Shown: positions 16,665 through 26,077 of the stretch, piece by piece
How positions within the stretch are numbered: the first letter of the stretch is position 1
Layout of the letters: each line of letters opens with the position of its first letter
Origin: Anammoximicrobium sp032229885
Lineage (GTDB): Bacteria > Planctomycetota > Planctomycetia > Pirellulales > Pirellulaceae
DNA length: 39,570 bases
NCBI GenBank assembly: GCA_032229885.1
Contig: JAVYAJ010000206.1
Span: forward strand, 1 to 39,570
Direction of reading: 5' to 3'
The notes under the pieces: generated by a model
What the model saw: only the letters and a program-made list of their open reading frames with translations
Databases searched by the model: none
Told to the model about the DNA's origin: nothing
Translations under genes and position numbers: made by a program

Positions 16665-19604
16665 TTATGGTTCGTCGCCAAGCGGTGTGACGATGACATC
16701 GTCCAGCCGAACGGTTCCCTGCTGGTGGAAAAATCGAACGTACAATCTGGGCTCGTCCCCCTTGTCCACCGTCAAGCGAAAGGTTTTCCAGACGTCCGAC
16801 TCGACGGCGAATTCCAGCGCGCCGGTCTGCCCTTTGAACGGATAACCCTTGTCCCTTCCATGCTCGTATTTTCCCGTCCAGAGCCGAGCCTTGCCATTGC
16901 CCGACGCGCGAAACGTGATCTGCAGCCTCTGCGCCGGCGCGACGTACCAGTTGCCGATGATCCCGCCCTCGAGCTCGACAAAATAGTTGTCGCTCGATTC
17001 CTTGTGCAACACCGTGCTGCCGGTGGCGTTGTGGTCGCACGTCCAATAGACCGGAACCACACGGGTCTTCCATTGCCCCTTCCACTGTCGGAAAGACGGC
17101 AGTTTGTCATTCTCGCAGACTTCGTTGAACGAGGCGTTTTTCCAGGCCGCCGGGTCATTTCCCTGGAACCGTCCGCTGACGCGGCTCGGGGTGAACCGGA
17201 GGACGCCGAAGTTGTCCACGCCGTGAAACTGGCCACCGCACCAACTGGACAACTCCCTCTGCTCCTCCAGTGTCCGACAGCGCGCGACATTCAGTTTCCA
17301 GGTCGCGCCGTCCAGACATTTCATGCCGATGCCCGACGTGGGAATTCGCATCTCCACAACCCAGCGGTCGCCCAAGACCTTGACCGCGTATTCTGCCCCG
17401 CTGTCATACGCGGTGTCGCGAGTGTGCAACCCATGTCGGGCGTCGATGATCGAGCCAGCGGAATTGACGATGTAATGATAGTACTGGTCACCCATATCGG
17501 GATAGTGCAGAAACATCTCGAGATTGTTGCCGATCTTGCTGTACGGCCCGTCCTTCGGAATCGTTTCCGCCGCGATCTGGTCCACAAGCGGCTCCATCGC
17601 CTCGACCGCCAGATAGAGGGCATCCGGCTCGTAGACGGCCCGAAAGTAAGTCTGTACTGGCTCGGACGCGGCGTGGACCCAGGGCGGCCGTTTGAATCCG
17701 GTCATCACGTCCGCCGTTTTCCAATCTCGTTCGGACAGCTCGCCATCGATGAGGATCGGCGACGTCTTCCGGTAGACATTCAATTCCTTATAGTTCTCGA
17801 GATAGGTCTTGCGGGCGGCCTCCCAGGTATAGCCAAAGATGTTCCGCTCTCGACGAACGTGCATCAAGGCCCGCGGGTCGGGATCGCGCGCGGCCGCCTC
17901 TTCGGCTCGGGCCAGCAGAGCCTTGAGCTGATCGTGAACGCCTGGCTGATCAAGACAGCGCCCCAGCGGCGCCCCCAATCCCCACCCCATGCAGCCGGGC
18001 GTCTCGAAAAAGGATTTCCCGAGCAGTGCTCGGAATTCCCGCATGCCCCCATCCCAGGCCTTTCCATAATAAAGCCGATTGCACTCGTCGTAGAGTTGCT
18101 CGAAATCCTGGTGGATGTCGAACATGAACTGGGCAGAGAGATAATTCGTCTGCCACATCGCGGCCCAATTCAAATTGTGTTCCGACATCGGACCGCGTCG
18201 CAGGGGCGCGTAGACCTCGGCGTCTGGCGGCGGGGGAACGATGCAGAAACTCGAACCGATCAGGCCCAACTCGGGATAATCCTTGAAATTCTGGTACAGA
18301 ACCCGTTCCGCAGGCAGAAAATTGCTGCCGACCGAACCGTCCGCGGCGATTTCGTCGCGGTTATAGGCTTTGACGCCCAGCTCCTTCCACGCGAGATACA
18401 GCTTGTGAAACTCGCGGTTGACCGAGCACTCGGGATCGGTGATCGCGTGCCGCCAGCATTGATTGTTGAAGCTCAGACAGACGGTCAGGCGGGGATCGAG
18501 ACGAATGCCGCTGGGCGGCATCCAGAAGTTCTGGTAAGCCCAGCCGCCCAGACGGGCAGCCGGCTTCACTTCCCAGACCCGCTGCGCTAGCTTTTGCACC
18601 AGCGTCCAGTAGCGGGTGGCCACGCGGTTGTTGGCTGCCTCGTCCGGCGGATCGAGCTTGCGGCACTCGCCGCATTCACACCAACCCGTGCCGTCATTGT
18701 TTCCGATGATGATCAATCCGTCACTGCCCGGCTGTGTCGCATAGGAAATCAGATTCTGGGCCATGATTTCGACGACTTCGGAATTGCTGGTGCAGGGCTG
18801 ATATTTCTGATCATCCAACAGGATTCGTTTGCCGTCGATCATCGGAAAATACTCGGGATGCTGCCCAAACAGTTCCTCGACTTCTTCTTGTTTGGGATAT
18901 TTGCCGAACAGCAGGACCGTGAGGATATGGCCGCCGATCGGGACGCCTCGCGCCCCCAGTTCTTGCATGTGTGTTCCATACTGCGGATCGTTCAGATGCG
19001 CCAGGCGGCACGTCACGGTCATCCCGTTGCGAACCTGCCATTCCCGGGTGTCAAAATAGGGTTTGCTGACGACGACCGAGTTTAGCTGCATCTCGCGATG
19101 CGTCAGATAGGGATTGCGAACCGTGTTCTGAGCGGGCACGGCGATCGTGGGGCGCGGTTGAAAATACTCGCCCTCGTCGCCCGGGAAAATCCAGCGGATT
19201 CCACCGCACGTTTTCAAGATGTCGTAGGCTCCATAGAGCGCGCCCACCGCGTCGCCGCCGATGATATAGAGGCCTTTTGCGTCGGCTCGGATCGCAAAAC
19301 CTCCTGGCTCGAGCGGCGAATCCGCCGCCCCGGCAGCCGTGACGAGCGTCTGATCTTGGACCGTTCCGAGAAAGACGGGATAACGATCGCCGCTTTTGAC
19401 TGCTGCGATCGTCGGGGCTTCGCCGCCCGAGATCTTCGCCAGATACGCAGCCAGTTCCCGCGCGGCATACTGCACAGGCGGAGCAGCGTCTTCGACCACG
19501 ATGATCTGCGATACGGCCTTGCCATCTTTCAGCAGCGCAAACTCGGCCGCCCACAGTCCGGGCGTCAGCACAAGCTGAAGAAGTATGAACAGACACCTCG
19601 GCAT
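16665..19604 (-). CDS. DUF4838 protein with GH67-type N-terminal domain and CBM9-like module
   Basis: The 979-residue product has a signal peptide (MPRCLFILLQLVLTPGLWA). An alpha-glucuronidase N-terminal-like domain follows (about 20-135: ARELAAYLAKISG, ALYGAYDILK), then a DUF4838 TIM-barrel-like domain (about 190-560) with the cysteine motif WCECGEC. A CBM9-like family module occupies about 640-800 (INSAG-type strand VNSAGSIIDARHG), and a final jelly-roll about 830-975. DUF4838 is thought to be a glycosidase-like fold; its reaction is unknown to me. I prefer the ATG at 19604, with GGGAAG 7 bases upstream; an in-frame ATG at 19619 is also possible. It is a paralogue of the gene at 22286. Confidence 0.85.
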   Translation of the reverse strand: MPRCLFILLQLVLTPGLWAAEFALLKDGKAVSQIIVVEDAAPPVQYAARELAAYLAKISGGEAPTIAAVKSGDRYPVFLGTVQDQTLVTAAGAADSPLEPGGFAIRADAKGLYIIGGDAVGALYGAYDILKTCGGIRWIFPGDEGEYFQPRPTIAVPAQNTVRNPYLTHREMQLNSVVVSKPYFDTREWQVRNGMTVTCRLAHLNDPQYGTHMQELGARGVPIGGHILTVLLFGKYPKQEEVEELFGQHPEYFPMIDGKRILLDDQKYQPCTSNSEVVEIMAQNLISYATQPGSDGLIIIGNNDGTGWCECGECRKLDPPDEAANNRVATRYWTLVQKLAQRVWEVKPAARLGGWAYQNFWMPPSGIRLDPRLTVCLSFNNQCWRHAITDPECSVNREFHKLYLAWKELGVKAYNRDEIAADGSVGSNFLPAERVLYQNFKDYPELGLIGSSFCIVPPPPDAEVYAPLRRGPMSEHNLNWAAMWQTNYLSAQFMFDIHQDFEQLYDECNRLYYGKAWDGGMREFRALLGKSFFETPGCMGWGLGAPLGRCLDQPGVHDQLKALLARAEEAAARDPDPRALMHVRRERNIFGYTWEAARKTYLENYKELNVYRKTSPILIDGELSERDWKTADVMTGFKRPPWVHAASEPVQTYFRAVYEPDALYLAVEAMEPLVDQIAAETIPKDGPYSKIGNNLEMFLHYPDMGDQYYHYIVNSAGSIIDARHGLHTRDTAYDSGAEYAVKVLGDRWVVEMRIPTSGIGMKCLDGATWKLNVARCRTLEEQRELSSWCGGQFHGVDNFGVLRFTPSRVSGRFQGNDPAAWKNASFNEVCENDKLPSFRQWKGQWKTRVVPVYWTCDHNATGSTVLHKESSDNYFVELEGGIIGNWYVAPAQRLQITFRASGNGKARLWTGKYEHGRDKGYPFKGQTGALEFAVESDVWKTFRLTVDKGDEPRLYVRFFHQQGTVRLDDVIVTPLGDEP

Positions 19605-19646
19605 CGGTTGGCTTCCCATGAGAATGAACGAGCAGGAGTGCGGCTC

Positions 19647-22169
19647 TTACCGTTGATATAATCTGACCGGGCCGACGAAGACCCAACTGGTATGGTTCGA
19701 CACGGCGCGCTGTTCGATCACGCGGACCTGAAGCTTGATATTCGTGGCGTTTGCGACTGCGTCGGTCAGGTCCATCGTGACCCAGTCGTCCGCCTTCGGA
19801 TCGGCAATATCGCGTGTGAAAAGCGTCTTCCCGTTGGCCAGAACTTCGATACGCCGCACGTTGTGATATCGCCGGTCAAGCCGCGTATCGACCAAGAATA
19901 GCTCGGCAAACAGACGACCCTCGAGCTCCGGTTTGGGGACGTTCAATTCGACGTAGCCGAAATCGCCGGGGGTAGAGCGGGTATTGATGGGAAGGAGAAT
20001 CGCCGCCGCTTGTTGTCCATCACGTTCATAGAAGCCGACGCAATACGCGCCGCGGGCCATCGCCGGATGGCACGTCCAGTCGGCCGCGTCATACGTCTTC
20101 AGCGTTCCGGCAGGGACGGGGCGAGCTCGATTCTTAAAGAGCGCAGCCAGGTCTCCTTCTGATGGCTCATCGAGAAACGGTAGGAAATCCTTGATCGGTT
20201 GGTTGACAAAGGTTTTCCATTGGGCGAGCTTCTCCTGAAGCTGGGTTGACTCGATCGCCGCAACCGTCTTGGATTTAGCCAATCGGGCGCGCCAAAGATC
20301 CAAGACCGGCTCGATATCCTTCAGTTCGTCCAGTTCCTTGCTCAGCCGCGCGAGCATCGGCGGAATCTTGGCCTGGACCTCGGACAGATAAGCGTTGGCG
20401 GCATCGGCGTTCTGCTCGACCTGGATCTGTAGCGCCCGGAACTCGAAATCCGCATATTCATACTCGGGATATTCAAGCGTGGCCTGCTTGCGAGCAAATC
20501 TCAAGCTGACCTGAATGGGCTCCAAGTATTGGTAAACCAATCGCTCCCGGCCGATTGCCGTTTCGTCGGGTGATCCGTCTGCGAGGACGGCGGCCAGCTT
20601 GTCGAGCTTGTCCAGCAGCCCGAGCGCTTTCGGCCGATCTTGGGGCGTTTTCAGGCGAACAAGCGTATTGCCCGGCGCGCGGAAACCCCATCGGTCAGGC
20701 AGCCAATACAGCTGTTTGAGCTGGACCCACGTCTCGTCGAACTCGCGGATGGTGGCGACCTGAGACGGCCCCCACACATAATCGTAGATGGAATCGCGCA
20801 GCTTCGGCCAGTCGCAATCCTTGGGGTTCCACCCCCACTGGCCGAACATGCCTAGGGCGTATTCCGCCGGCCAGCCGCCGCACAGGGCCCATAAATTGAT
20901 TCGGTCGGTGTACAAATCCGCGTCGCGGAGTTTGTCAAATTCAGGAGAACCCCAACCCGGAGTAATCGGCAGGAGGTTCATATAGCTCGGTTTGCCATCC
21001 TTGCGCTGCGTCGTCAGGATCGCGGAGGAATGGATGAACCCAGCCTTCGGGTCGGGGTAGCTCGTCTCGCAGTAGTTGTACCACCAGGCTGGCTTGCTTT
21101 TCAGTCCCATCTTCTGGCACAGCTCGTAGTCTGCCTTACAGGGAACGCGGGTGAAGATCCACGAACCGGTATTGAACGGTTCGATTTTCGCCATGGCCCA
21201 GTTGAGCGGCCGATCGATGGTCGAATACTCGGCGCCGCCCGGGGTAAACATCATGTGAATCCCCGTCATGCCGGTTTTCTGCATATAGTCCGAAGCGTAC
21301 TGGGCCAAACGCACGGGATCGGCCCCGCCGCCCGTATCATCCATGGAAACCCAGATTCCGTCGCAGCCAAGTTCGAGCAATTCGTCAAACGTCTCGGTCA
21401 ATTGCGAGTAGTCGTCTGCGTCCAGTCGGCAGGAGACGGTCCCGTACACAAAGAACGCCCGTTTCTTGTATTCCCGGAAAACGCGCTGGAACAACTCGGT
21501 GTCGATCGGTTTTCCGGGAGGGCAGCCCATCGACGATTTCCGCGCATCCATCGTCAGCGTGGCCGGCTGGGTCGGGTTGTCGCGAAAATCGCTGAAGTTG
21601 ATGCGCGCATGAACATAGGCGTCCAACTGGCCGGGCTGGATCTGCTGGGCCATAACCGAATGAGGACGCCCGCGCCACGGGATGCTCGGCCAGTCCTTCA
21701 CCGTCGCAACGGTGACCCGCGCGATGCCGTCGGCGTCTTTTTTGATCAAATCAAAGAACGCTTCGCCGCCATAGATCAGTCCGCCCTTGTCGGCTCCGCG
21801 AATGGTGATCCAATCGACATCCTCGCGTTTTTCAAAGACGACGCTAAACCCATTGAAGGGCAGGTCGCGCAGGGGCGCGCCCGAAAACTCGTACACTTGC
21901 CTCACGGCGCCGGTCAGTTTGTCGTGCTCCAGGATTGGCAAGGTCCGTTTGAAACGACGTTCGATGTGTGTCTGCAAGCGGCCGGCCGCGTACAGCTCCG
22001 GTTCGGACGCGTCCCGACCGACGACGATGGCCGCCGTTTCCGCCGTACCCAACACGAGCGTGTCGCCCGAGGCGTGATACTCTTTCGGCCGCGGCACCAT
22101 CGGACAATCTTCCGCGAGGACAACCGGGCTCAAACATAGCAACGCGACAGACAGAAATCGTGCCTTCAT
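19647..22169 (-). CDS. GH84/GH20-like beta-N-acetylhexosaminidase-type protein
   Basis: The 840-residue product has a signal peptide (1-19) and an N-terminal GH20b-like domain (about 22-150) starting CPMVPRPKEYHASG. A TIM-barrel domain follows whose segment GIWVSMDDTGGG (Asp277-Asp278) matches the adjacent catalytic aspartates of GH84 beta-N-acetylglucosaminidases. A helical stretch (about 520-680) and a C-terminal jelly-roll ending LQVRVIEQRA complete it. GH84 enzymes use substrate-assisted catalysis on N-acetylglucosaminides; whether this divergent protein does so is inferred. GGAGAAC lies just upstream of the ATG. It is the second gene of the minus-strand operon, with 116 bases to the upstream gene and 42 to the next. 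Confidence 0.75.
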   Translation of the reverse strand: MKARFLSVALLCLSPVVLAEDCPMVPRPKEYHASGDTLVLGTAETAAIVVGRDASEPELYAAGRLQTHIERRFKRTLPILEHDKLTGAVRQVYEFSGAPLRDLPFNGFSVVFEKREDVDWITIRGADKGGLIYGGEAFFDLIKKDADGIARVTVATVKDWPSIPWRGRPHSVMAQQIQPGQLDAYVHARINFSDFRDNPTQPATLTMDARKSSMGCPPGKPIDTELFQRVFREYKKRAFFVYGTVSCRLDADDYSQLTETFDELLELGCDGIWVSMDDTGGGADPVRLAQYASDYMQKTGMTGIHMMFTPGGAEYSTIDRPLNWAMAKIEPFNTGSWIFTRVPCKADYELCQKMGLKSKPAWWYNYCETSYPDPKAGFIHSSAILTTQRKDGKPSYMNLLPITPGWGSPEFDKLRDADLYTDRINLWALCGGWPAEYALGMFGQWGWNPKDCDWPKLRDSIYDYVWGPSQVATIREFDETWVQLKQLYWLPDRWGFRAPGNTLVRLKTPQDRPKALGLLDKLDKLAAVLADGSPDETAIGRERLVYQYLEPIQVSLRFARKQATLEYPEYEYADFEFRALQIQVEQNADAANAYLSEVQAKIPPMLARLSKELDELKDIEPVLDLWRARLAKSKTVAAIESTQLQEKLAQWKTFVNQPIKDFLPFLDEPSEGDLAALFKNRARPVPAGTLKTYDAADWTCHPAMARGAYCVGFYERDGQQAAAILLPINTRSTPGDFGYVELNVPKPELEGRLFAELFLVDTRLDRRYHNVRRIEVLANGKTLFTRDIADPKADDWVTMDLTDAVANATNIKLQVRVIEQRAVSNHTSWVFVGPVRLYQR

Positions 22170-22285
22170 CGGTGTTCTCCTAGTGTGTCCGGCGTATGGC
22201 TGCGAAGTCCGGATGGCGTCTCAACCATCGACGTCCGCGGCGTTCGTTCAGGACGGACGTCGATGCAAGGCTCGCGAATGGCGTT

Positions 22286-24610
22286 TCAGCGCACCAAGAA
22301 AATGCGGTCCACGAGGACCTGGGGTTTGACTTGGGAATCTCGCTGGTACGGACTGCCGACGAGCTTGATCGAGGCGTAGACGTTCCACTGGTTGTCGGCT
22401 TCGGGGAGATAGGCCGAGTCGATGCCAATGCTCAGCAGCCAGCTCCAATGCACCCAGAGGATCGTGGTCGGTTCGATCGCGAGCTTGCCGAGCGGATACA
22501 GGTGAAACTTGCCGTCCTGAGGAATTTCGTCTTGAGGGATCGTGCGATTCTCAAGGATTTTCTTTTGGGCGCGGTTGTAGACGCCCAGATTGAAGGGCCG
22601 GGCGTGGTATTCCGGGCTTTCGCGCTCGGGCAGGCTGCCGGCCCTGCCGCCCAGGCCATCGGGATCAGCGACAATCCGGACGCCGCCACGGAACTGGGCC
22701 CAATTGATGTCGACGACTTCCTTTCCCTTGAACTCGTCGGGAAGCTGCAACACATCGCCGCTGAACCGCAAACCGTCCGTTTCGACTCGGAGCTTAGCCT
22801 CGGCGAACTTCGCACTATTGCGCGGATAGGCGTCCGAGTTGTAGAAGATCTCGGCTTGTAGGAGTGAGTTCTTCTCGTAGCGTTTGAAAAGCGTCCGAAG
22901 GTCGGCCGCCAGAGTGCCGCCCGCCGGGAGCTTATCCTTGTAGCGGCGGTTGAGGTTTAGCAGAGCCGCATCGACCGGGACGCGCTCGCGGCCGATATTT
23001 TTCAGCAACGCCGAATCGTCGGCGGCCAAGCGCTCGGCTTCGTCGAGCAGCCCGTTGACGGTGGTGAAGAAGTCGTGGTCAAGATAGGTTAGCGCGTTGG
23101 GCGTGGCGAGCCCAAGCGCCATGTCGGCGGCCTTTTCGCGATCCTGAAGATAGTTGAGGTATTTGAGCATCGGCACAGCGGCGGGTCCATACAGAGCCTT
23201 GCAGAAACGCTGGGCCAGTTGGTCGTACGATTGGTCAGGATCCTGCATCATCTTCAGCCCGAACCAGACTTTGAAAGGGAAAAAGCTGGTCACGTCCGGC
23301 GCCTCGCACTCGACGAACGACGTCTTGACGCGGTGGTCGCGATAGAATCGCATGTCCTCCTGGAGATGGCGCGCGTTGAGATACGGTGGATGATAGGGCT
23401 TGGTGTATATGATCCAGTAATCCCAGACGGCCAGATGCGGCGAGATCTCGGCCCAACGGACGAAATTGTCGTGATAATCCTGGTTGCGCGGATGGCTGAC
23501 GGGAAATTGGGTATCGGCCTTGCCGGAGGGAAAGAACTCGCAGCCCAGTTTGCAGACGCGGACAAGCACGTTGTCGGCGGGCTTGATGTGCTGAGGCGCA
23601 TCGAGCGTAAAGGTGTAGGCGAACGTCTGGACGTAGATGTCAGGGTACTCTTGGGCGATATCGGCGGCGACGAAGTTGATGAAGTCCAGGAGCACGCCGC
23701 TGTAGGCGCCCTCGCGCTCGAGCACGGCCAGGCAGCCGGGGCATTGGCATTCGCCGTGACAGTCGTTGTGGCTGATGTCGTAGATCCGCGGATAGAGGGC
23801 CGGTGACGCAGCCTTCTCGCGATCACGGCGGATAAAGGCGCGAAGCTGGGCGCAGACGGCTTTGCGCACCTCCGGGTTGGTCAGGCAGATCTGCGAGGGT
23901 CCCGAACCGGAGGTCGATCGGACGCGCTGGCCGTTCTTGTTCAACGCGAACCACTCGTCAGGCCAGTCCTTGTTGGTGTAGGCATGGAATGTATGGCAGC
24001 CGCCGGGCGAGCCGTGGGGCTCGCAACCACCCAGTTCTTCGGGAATGTAGACCTGGGCGTTCATCTTGTTGCGCACGAGAAATCGAGTCGTGGCGTTCGA
24101 CAGGCCGACACCGCTGTAGATGCACCGGTTCATGATGGCCGGTTTGGCGCGCACGTTCCAGGCGATCGTCTGGCGCTCGAGCGTGGGGACACTTTCCGAC
24201 CCGACATCGGGCCAAGTGACGCCGAGCCGTTCGAGAAGATCATAGACGCCATACAGCGTGCCACGAGGACGCCCGCCGGTGACGATCAGGTTTCCATCTG
24301 TGGCCCGCAGAATCCACTCCTCCCGATCGAGCTCGCCGCAATCGATGCCGGCCTGCCTGGCCAGCGACGTCGGGCCGACGTAGACCGCCCGCCCGGTTGC
24401 TTGCGCCTCGGAAACCGTCACGCACGGCACGCCGGTCATTTTACTCACGTAGGCGTCGAGTTCCTCCGCGGCCGTCCGTTCGGCGGCGGTCGCCGCGTCG
24501 GCGAGGACGATCGTCACTGACTGGCCCTTTTCCAGGACGAAGGCGTCTTCGCCCGCGGCACCCGAAGCGAGGAAAGCGAAAGCGAACACGCAGGCAACGA
24601 CTCGATACAC
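22286..24610 (-). CDS. DUF4838 family secreted glycosidase-like protein
   Basis: The 774-residue product starts at a GTG (24610), preceded by AAAGGAG at a 7-base spacing and leading straight into a signal peptide (VYRVVACVFAFAFLASGAAG). The ATG-started frame to 24907 adds 99 residues without a signal or family match, and the start would lie upstream of the candidate promoter, so I rejected it. An alpha-glucuronidase N-terminal-like domain (about 22-130; EELDAYVSKMTG, LYGVYDLLERLGV) is followed by the DUF4838 domain with ISHNDCHGECQCPGC, the CxCxxC-type motif shared with the paralogue at 16665. It is first in a six-gene operon; catalytic residues are not known. Confidence 0.85.
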   Translation of the reverse strand: MYRVVACVFAFAFLASGAAGEDAFVLEKGQSVTIVLADAATAAERTAAEELDAYVSKMTGVPCVTVSEAQATGRAVYVGPTSLARQAGIDCGELDREEWILRATDGNLIVTGGRPRGTLYGVYDLLERLGVTWPDVGSESVPTLERQTIAWNVRAKPAIMNRCIYSGVGLSNATTRFLVRNKMNAQVYIPEELGGCEPHGSPGGCHTFHAYTNKDWPDEWFALNKNGQRVRSTSGSGPSQICLTNPEVRKAVCAQLRAFIRRDREKAASPALYPRIYDISHNDCHGECQCPGCLAVLEREGAYSGVLLDFINFVAADIAQEYPDIYVQTFAYTFTLDAPQHIKPADNVLVRVCKLGCEFFPSGKADTQFPVSHPRNQDYHDNFVRWAEISPHLAVWDYWIIYTKPYHPPYLNARHLQEDMRFYRDHRVKTSFVECEAPDVTSFFPFKVWFGLKMMQDPDQSYDQLAQRFCKALYGPAAVPMLKYLNYLQDREKAADMALGLATPNALTYLDHDFFTTVNGLLDEAERLAADDSALLKNIGRERVPVDAALLNLNRRYKDKLPAGGTLAADLRTLFKRYEKNSLLQAEIFYNSDAYPRNSAKFAEAKLRVETDGLRFSGDVLQLPDEFKGKEVVDINWAQFRGGVRIVADPDGLGGRAGSLPERESPEYHARPFNLGVYNRAQKKILENRTIPQDEIPQDGKFHLYPLGKLAIEPTTILWVHWSWLLSIGIDSAYLPEADNQWNVYASIKLVGSPYQRDSQVKPQVLVDRIFLVR

Positions 24611-24737
24611 GGCGGGGCTCCTTTCGAGACTGGGCAGCGCAATGGCGGGCAGTGCTGGCTCTTTCGTAGGCAGATCTTCTGAATGTCCGCTCGACCCAGG
24701 CCGGGCGGTCCGTTCGCAGACGCCCACGATAATTGGC

Positions 24738-24765
24738 ATTAGAGCACATGGGCCGACAGAATCAA
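24738..24765 (-). promoter_or_regulatory. Candidate sigma70-type promoter of the CAZyme operon
   Basis: On the minus strand TTGATT (24765-24760) and TCTAAT (24743-24738) are separated by 16 bases. They match the consensus in four and five of six positions. The predicted start would leave a leader of about 120 bases before the GTG at 24610. Confidence 0.4.
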
Positions 24766-24913
24766 CACGCGGCGAAAAGCTGGCCATTTTACCAAGCTCT
24801 AACGCCGCCCGAGCGGTCACCGCCGTTTGCCCGTTCAGGCCTGTCGTTGCAGCCCGTTCGTGCCGCGTCAGTGCCTTCTTCACCGTATCCGACGCGACAC
24901 GTTTCATCCACCG

Positions 24914-25075
24914 TCACGAGCCCCCGCGGGCGCCCAAGCGCTGCTTGACCAAAAAGCTGATCTGGCCCGCCAATGCTAGAAACGCATGCCCCGCCGCTGT
25001 AGCCCCAATGTAGACCGCCAACGCTAAGGTCCAGTGGTGTGGGCTTACGGCCGCTGTCTCTCCCTCTATGAGCAC
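24914..25075 (-). CDS. Candidate small membrane protein, GTG start
   Basis: A 53-codon frame reads a hydrophobic stretch WTLALAVYIGATAAG followed by HAFLALAGQISFLV and a basic tail KQRLGARGGS. That would be one transmembrane helix or a hairpin, with positive residues on the inside. It starts with GTG six bases after the stop of another small frame (25082-25168). No strong ribosome binding site is seen and I recognise no family, so this is only a candidate. Confidence 0.3.
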   Translation of the reverse strand: MLIEGETAAVSPHHWTLALAVYIGATAAGHAFLALAGQISFLVKQRLGARGGS

Positions 25076-25081
25076 AAGCGT

Positions 25082-25168
25082 TCACCGCCGAACGAATCCG
25101 TTGACGAACAAAAAGGCAGCGGCAGCCGCAATTGCTAGGGCCAAACGATTCCGTCGCGGCCGAAACAT
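25082..25168 (-). CDS. Candidate 28-residue membrane peptide
   Basis: The frame encodes MFRPRRNRLALAIAAAAAFL and continues FVNGFVRR: a basic head, one hydrophobic helix and a basic tail. AGGTGA lies just before the ATG. It is followed at six bases by the GTG of the next small frame, suggesting coupling. Between 25169 and the 110-residue gene at 25356 there is only another 29-codon frame (25178-25267), which I do not call. Confidence 0.3.
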   Translation of the reverse strand: MFRPRRNRLALAIAAAAAFLFVNGFVRR

Positions 25169-25355
25169 GTCACCTGCCTATCTTCCAAACGGCGCGTGCC
25201 GCTGCTCCACTCCGCCAGAACTGCTTGGCAGGCGAACCGTCACGGCGACTATTGCGTCCGCGATCATTCGTCTGCCGCAGGTCGGGCCCCCGCGAAAAAA
25301 CAATCGCGTGACCAGCGCGCGTCAGGCCGCGATCGCAGCGTCGCGAGCTTGGGCG

Positions 25356-25688
25356 TCAGTCTGAGACGAATAGGAAGACGACGGCAAGCACCAAGAGGAT
25401 AGGCGCCCAATACTCCATCGGGATAAAGAAGAAGGTGTTATCGACGCCGACGATAACCTCGTCCCCCGTCTCAGGATCGATAAGGACCTTCCCCTGCCGG
25501 CGCTTGAGCGTCCGGCCAACGACGCCGACGATAATCGCCGCGACAACGAATGACACGAACTTCGGCCAGCCATGAGACTGATAGTAGTGATCATCTTGAA
25601 ACCAGGCTTCAACAAGGGCCTCCGTCCCGAGTCCGCAACCGAACGTGATCACCGCGACAAGGAAGCCCAGACCACCCCAGATCATCAT
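25356..25688 (-). CDS. Small integral membrane protein of unknown function
   Basis: The 110-residue product has three hydrophobic segments: IWGGLGFLVAVITFGCGLGT (about 3-22), FVSFVVAAIIVGVVG (about 44-58) and YWAPILLVLAVVFLFV (about 93-108). Between the last two is a polar strand-like stretch KVLIDPETGDEVIV, then FFFIPM. The pattern is that of small conserved bacterial membrane proteins, but I cannot name a family. The ATG at 25688 has GGAGG 7 bases upstream; a longer form to 25730 lacks this. It may lead a minus-strand run including the two smaller frames downstream. Confidence 0.65.
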   Translation of the reverse strand: MMIWGGLGFLVAVITFGCGLGTEALVEAWFQDDHYYQSHGWPKFVSFVVAAIIVGVVGRTLKRRQGKVLIDPETGDEVIVGVDNTFFFIPMEYWAPILLVLAVVFLFVSD

Positions 25689-26077
25689 GGCATCGCCTCC
25701 AAGAAGGATCCGTCGCCTGGTGTCGTCCATGCCCGACCGCTCGGCGACGCGTTCTGTTTTTCGGGGCGCCCCGCATGTCCCACCGGTTCACGGCTTTGTT
25801 CTCGCCCTTCCGCCATTCGCGATTGGGACGGGTCGGAGTTCGCGGGATTCCGGATCGCACCAACCGCCCTCTTGGGCAAGCCGCCCGCGACATTATCTCG
25901 GCCCCAGATCCGTTTGGCAATCAGTTCGCGGTTCAGTAAGGTTCTGTCTCGTTCGTCCAGCGAACCGCCTAGGTACGATTGGGCCGGACAACAATCGTGG
26001 CAACCTAGCGGGTGACAATCCGCTTTGGTTTCCGAACACGCCCGACCCACCAGTCGCGTACCCCTCGTTGTCGCTTT
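25689..26077. other. Intergenic stretch without recognised content
   Basis: Several short overlapping frames occur but none shows motifs, a ribosome binding site and hydropathy that agree. I see no repeat or RNA gene here. Confidence 0.5.

Noticed and set aside
16602..18590. Long plus-strand open frame opposite the DUF4838/CBM9 gene
   Set aside because: Same reason: an antisense shadow, no recognisable domain, while the minus strand shows signal peptide and domains.
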